Under the pieces are notes generated by a model that did no database searches, had not been told where the DNA came from, and worked only from the letters and a program-made list of their open reading frames with translations. This document shows positions 25,853 through 28,944 of a stretch of 28,944 nt of DNA, piece by piece (position 1 is the first letter of the stretch; each line of letters begins with the position of its first letter). A program made the position numbers and the translations under genes. This DNA is from an uncultured Paracoccaceae bacterium (GTDB taxonomy: Bacteria > Pseudomonadota > Alphaproteobacteria > Rhodobacterales > Rhodobacteraceae), in the NCBI GenBank assembly GCA_937132145.1, contig CAKZNY010000138.1, forward strand, positions 1 to 28,944. Direction: 5' to 3'.

Positions 25853-27907
25853 ATGCCTCGCGATAAACGATACGATATTCTGTTCGAGCCGGTTAAAATC
25901 GGGCCGGTCACCACCAAGAACAGATTTTATCAGGTGCCGCATTGCAACGGCATGGGCCACCGTTTTCCCAAAGCTATGGCCGCCATGCGTGGTATGAAAG
26001 CGGCTGGTGGTTGGGGTGTCGTGTGCACGGAAGAATCCGAAATCCACCCCTCCAGCGATTTATCCCCCGCAGTCGAGATGCGCTTGTGGGATGACAGCGA
26101 TATTCCCACCCACCGTCTTATGACCGACGCTGTGCATGAAAACGGTGGGCTGGCGGGTATCCAGTTGGTGCATAACGGGGCGAATGTGCCGAATAATTTC
26201 TCTCGAATGCCACCGCTTGCGCCCAGTGATATGGCCACCACGTACCGCCACCCGTTGCAAGCGCGCGGCATGGATAAACAAGATATCCGCGACCTTCGCC
26301 GCTGGCATCGGGATGCGGCCTTGCGGGCGAAAAACGCCGGATATGACATCGTTTATGTTTATGCGGGACACAATATGACCCTGCTGATGCATTATCTTTT
26401 GTCGCGCTACAACAAACGCACGGATGAATATGGCGGCAGTCTGGAGAACCGCGTGCGGTTGGTGCGCGAAATCCTTGAGGACACCAAAGAGGCGGTCGGG
26501 GACACCTGCGCCATCGCCTTCCGCTTCGGCGTGGACGAGCTGATGGGGGCGGGCGGCATGCGCTGGGATGTGGAGGGCAAAGAGATCGTCGAGATGCTCG
26601 CAGACCTGCCGGATTTGTGGGATGTGAACATCTCGGGATGGGCGAATGACTCGCTGCCTTCAAGGTTCGGGGTGGAAGGTTCACAAGAGGAATACATCAA
26701 ATTCGTTAAGCAGGTGACAAACAAACCTGTGGTCGGGGTAGGGCGGTTCACCTCGCCCGACACGATGGTTTCGCAAGTAAAACGCGGGGTTCTGGATTTG
26801 ATCGGCGCGGCGCGGCCATCCATCGCAGACCCGTTCCTGCCCAACAAGATTGCCGAGGGGCGGGTGGATGAAATCCGTGAATGTATCGGCTGCAACATCT
26901 GTGTAAGCGGGGATTTAACCTCTACCCCCATCCGCTGCACGCAGAACCCGACGATTGCCGAGGAGTATCGCAAAGGTTGGCATCCAGAGATCATTCCGGC
27001 AAAGAAAACCGACGCATCCGTGTTGGTTCTGGGGGGTGGCCCTGCGGGATTGGAGGCAACACTTGCCCTGTCCAAGCGCGGCTATGATGTCACCTTGGCC
27101 GAAGCTTTGGGCGAACTTGGCGGGCGGGTATTGTTGGAATCCCGTATGCCGGGCCTTGGCGAATGGAAGCGCGTGGCGGACCACCGGACTTATATGATTA
27201 GTCAAAAGCCTAACGTCGAGACATATCTTAACAGTCGCTTAACGGCCGATCAGGTGCTGGAATTCGGCTTTGATCACGTGCTTCTGGCGACAGGTGCTGC
27301 GTGGCGCAGCGACGGGATAGGACGCTCGATCATTCACCCGTTACAGGCCACGCGCGACACCAAATTGATCAGTGCGGACCACATTTTGAAGGGTGGAACG
27401 GTGGACGGGAAAGTTGTCATTTTTGACGACGAGCATTATTACATGGGCAGCATTATTGCCGAGCGTCTACGCGATCAAGGCCACGCGGTAACGCTGGTTA
27501 CGCCCTCGACGATGGTTGCGGAATGGGCGGAAAATACGATGGAACAGCACCGCATTCAACAACGCCTGCTGGAGAAGGGGGTTGAGGTGATTTGCACGCA
27601 CTCCCTAACCGGCATTGGCGACGGGGAAATCACGCTGACCTGTGAATATACCGGCAAGGCCCAGCGTATCGCGGCGGACACGGTTATTCCCGTCACCACG
27701 CGCAAGCCCCACTGTGAGGTGTACGATGCCTTGATGGCGAAGGCGGGTGTCTGGGCTGAATTTGGCATTAAATCGGTGACCCGTATCGCAGATTGCAATG
27801 CCCCCGGTACTATCGCCATGGCGGTTTATGCAGGCCATCAATATGCGCGGGAACTGGAGTGCGAGGTTGCGGATATCCCCTTCAAACGCGAGAATTATCT
27901 GCCCTAA
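25853..27907 (+). CDS. Trimethylamine dehydrogenase-family FMN/4Fe-4S amine oxidoreductase
   Basis: The 684-residue protein has the layout of trimethylamine/histamine dehydrogenases: an FMN TIM barrel (about 1-340), a 4Fe-4S cluster (Cys344, Cys347, Cys350, Cys362) and two Rossmann domains (about 388-684, with LVLGGGPAGLEA). The cysteine of VPHCNG (Cys31) matches the residue that covalently binds FMN in TMADH, and the triad Tyr170, His173, Asp266 is present. Of the aromatic bowl that binds trimethylamine, Trp263 is kept, but Tyr60 becomes Glu61 and Trp355 becomes Asp354. Histamine dehydrogenase also has Asp at the latter position, so trimethylamine is an unlikely substrate. Beside an amine-type transporter it probably demethylates or deaminates an imported amine; N-methylproline, dimethylglycine and histamine-like diamines are options. 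It starts after TAAGGAG and shares stop-codon bases with the convergent gene. Confidence 0.88.
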   Translation: MPRDKRYDILFEPVKIGPVTTKNRFYQVPHCNGMGHRFPKAMAAMRGMKAAGGWGVVCTEESEIHPSSDLSPAVEMRLWDDSDIPTHRLMTDAVHENGGLAGIQLVHNGANVPNNFSRMPPLAPSDMATTYRHPLQARGMDKQDIRDLRRWHRDAALRAKNAGYDIVYVYAGHNMTLLMHYLLSRYNKRTDEYGGSLENRVRLVREILEDTKEAVGDTCAIAFRFGVDELMGAGGMRWDVEGKEIVEMLADLPDLWDVNISGWANDSLPSRFGVEGSQEEYIKFVKQVTNKPVVGVGRFTSPDTMVSQVKRGVLDLIGAARPSIADPFLPNKIAEGRVDEIRECIGCNICVSGDLTSTPIRCTQNPTIAEEYRKGWHPEIIPAKKTDASVLVLGGGPAGLEATLALSKRGYDVTLAEALGELGGRVLLESRMPGLGEWKRVADHRTYMISQKPNVETYLNSRLTADQVLEFGFDHVLLATGAAWRSDGIGRSIIHPLQATRDTKLISADHILKGGTVDGKVVIFDDEHYYMGSIIAERLRDQGHAVTLVTPSTMVAEWAENTMEQHRIQQRLLEKGVEVICTHSLTGIGDGEITLTCEYTGKAQRIAADTVIPVTTRKPHCEVYDALMAKAGVWAEFGIKSVTRIADCNAPGTIAMAVYAGHQYARELECEVADIPFKRENYLP

Positions 27908-28944
27908 ACCACTTGTCCGGCGGCCCAACCGCTGGCCCATGCCCACTGAAAATTATACCCGCCGAGCCAGCCTGTAACGTCAACCGCCTCGCCAATGAAA
28001 TAGAGGCCGGACTGGTTTTTTGCTTCCATGGTTTTGGATGAAAGCCCGTTTGTGTCAATGCCGCCAAGGGTAACTTCGGCTTTTGCAAAACCTTCGGTGC
28101 CATTGGGGGTGAATGTCCAATTGGCTAGTTTATTTTCGACTTCGGTTAGAATTTTGTCTGGTTGATTGGCCAATTCACCAATTAGGTTAACCCGCTCCGC
28201 AAGGGCTTGTGTTAAACGATCCGGTAGATATTGCCCTAAAACGGCACGAAAATGCGAGCGGGGGCGGGTGCGCTTAGCCTCTAGCAACCAACCGGAGGAC
28301 AGGTCGGGCAGAAAATCGATCCCGATGCTCTGGCCATGTTTCCAGTAGGACGATATCTGCAAAATTGCGGGGCCGGACAGGCCTTTATGCGTGAACAGCG
28401 CCGCCTCGCGAAACTCGACCTTACCGCAACGCACGATCACATCCGTGGACACGCCAGACAAAGCCCGAAATAGTTGTTCGTCGCTACTTAAGGTGAAGGG
28501 CACGAGTGCGGGGACGGGTTCCACAATCTTAAGCCCGAACTGCCGCGCAACCTCGTATGCGAAAGACGTGGCACCCATTTTCGGGATAGACGGGCCGCCT
28601 GTAGCGATTACCAGCGAGGCCGTCCGTATGGTTTTCCCGTCATGCTTAACCAGATATTCACCATTCACATGCCGGATAGCATCAACCTTGTGACCAAGCG
28701 CGATCTCGACTTTCCCCGCCGCGCATTCTTCCAGCAGCATCGCCAATATCTGCTTGGCAGAGCCGTCACAAAACAACTGCCCAAGGGTTTTTTCGTGCCA
28801 CGCGATGCCGTGGCGCTCGACCATTTCAAGAAAATCCGAGGGTGTGTAACGGCTAAGCGCGGACTTGGCGAAATGTTTGTTGCTGGACAAATAACACGTA
28901 GATCGCGTGTCGGTATTGGTGAAATTACACCGCCCGCCACCCGA
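27904..28944 (-). CDS. HI0933/BaiN-family flavoprotein, 5' end outside window
   Basis: The frame runs off the right edge of the window, so the first 40 or so residues are missing. What is present begins SGGGRCNFTNTDTRS, the conserved FAD-binding segment of the HI0933/YhiN/BaiN family, and ends with the family motif TGWLGGYNFQWAWASG. Around 345 residues are visible of the usual 390. The internal TTG at 28888-28890 is not the true start. Members bind FAD and probably reduce or oxidise small substrates, but most have no proven role. Its stop overlaps that of the convergent flavoenzyme gene, and no terminator is visible between them. Confidence 0.88.
   Translation of the reverse strand, partial: SGGGRCNFTNTDTRSTCYLSSNKHFAKSALSRYTPSDFLEMVERHGIAWHEKTLGQLFCDGSAKQILAMLLEECAAGKVEIALGHKVDAIRHVNGEYLVKHDGKTIRTASLVIATGGPSIPKMGATSFAYEVARQFGLKIVEPVPALVPFTLSSDEQLFRALSGVSTDVIVRCGKVEFREAALFTHKGLSGPAILQISSYWKHGQSIGIDFLPDLSSGWLLEAKRTRPRSHFRAVLGQYLPDRLTQALAERVNLIGELANQPDKILTEVENKLANWTFTPNGTEGFAKAEVTLGGIDTNGLSSKTMEAKNQSGLYFIGEAVDVTGWLGGYNFQWAWASGWAAGQVV

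Overview
The window looks like a chromosomal segment of an alphaproteobacterium, most likely of the Rhodobacterales/Roseobacter group. The reasons are a Roseobacter-like mix of a compact phenylacetate (paa) catabolon, homoserine-lactone quorum-sensing genes, an FNR-type regulator with a textbook FNR box, a quaternary-amine ABC transporter beside a trimethylamine-dehydrogenase-family flavoenzyme, and moderate GC with short or overlapping gene junctions. No rRNA, tRNA, CRISPR array, insertion sequence or phage gene was seen.

Layout. (1) 1-2545: a Crp/Fnr-family regulator, divergent from a secreted Met/His-rich protein with a duplicated domain; the latter ends in a probable frameshift just before a strong terminator. 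(2) 2586-5466: a threonine-to-glycine operon, transcribed leftward in the order cupin/XRE regulator, kbl, tdh, with paired palindromic operators in front of kbl. (3) 5467-6601: about 1.1 kb of AT-rich DNA with no convincing gene but several strong inverted repeats. (4) 6602-9380: a quorum-sensing island with two different LuxI-type synthases, one LuxR-type receptor and an FNR-type oxygen regulator that may be co-transcribed with the second synthase. (5) 9516-22377: the paa catabolon in three transcription units: leftward hydratase/dehydrogenase fusion-paaZ-paaX, rightward paaG-paaI-paaK-tetR, and leftward paaJ-paaABCDE. (6) 22794-27907: a ProXWV/OpuA-type transporter followed by a 684-residue FMN/4Fe-4S amine dehydrogenase-like enzyme. 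(7) 27904-28944: a flavoprotein of the HI0933/BaiN family, cut by the window edge.

How the genes work together. PaaK activates phenylacetate to its CoA ester, PaaABCDE epoxidises the ring, PaaG isomerises the epoxide to the oxepin, PaaZ opens and oxidises it, and the hydratase/dehydrogenase fusion plus thiolase PaaJ finish the beta-oxidation. Separate paaF and paaH genes are absent and the fusion can plausibly cover both. PaaI rescues CoA from dead-end esters. Two regulators, PaaX and a TetR protein, lie inside the cluster. The same palindrome core (ACCGTTCGGT) sits in the divergent fusion/paaG promoter and in the paaJ promoter, which ties all three units into one probable TetR regulon. The transporter and flavoenzyme probably form an import-and-oxidation unit for a methylated or cationic amine.

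The parts that most deserve a second look are the paired LuxI genes with the FNR link, the palindrome-rich 1.1 kb gap, the duplicated Met/His-rich secreted protein, and the unusual active-site pocket predicted for the flavoenzyme.
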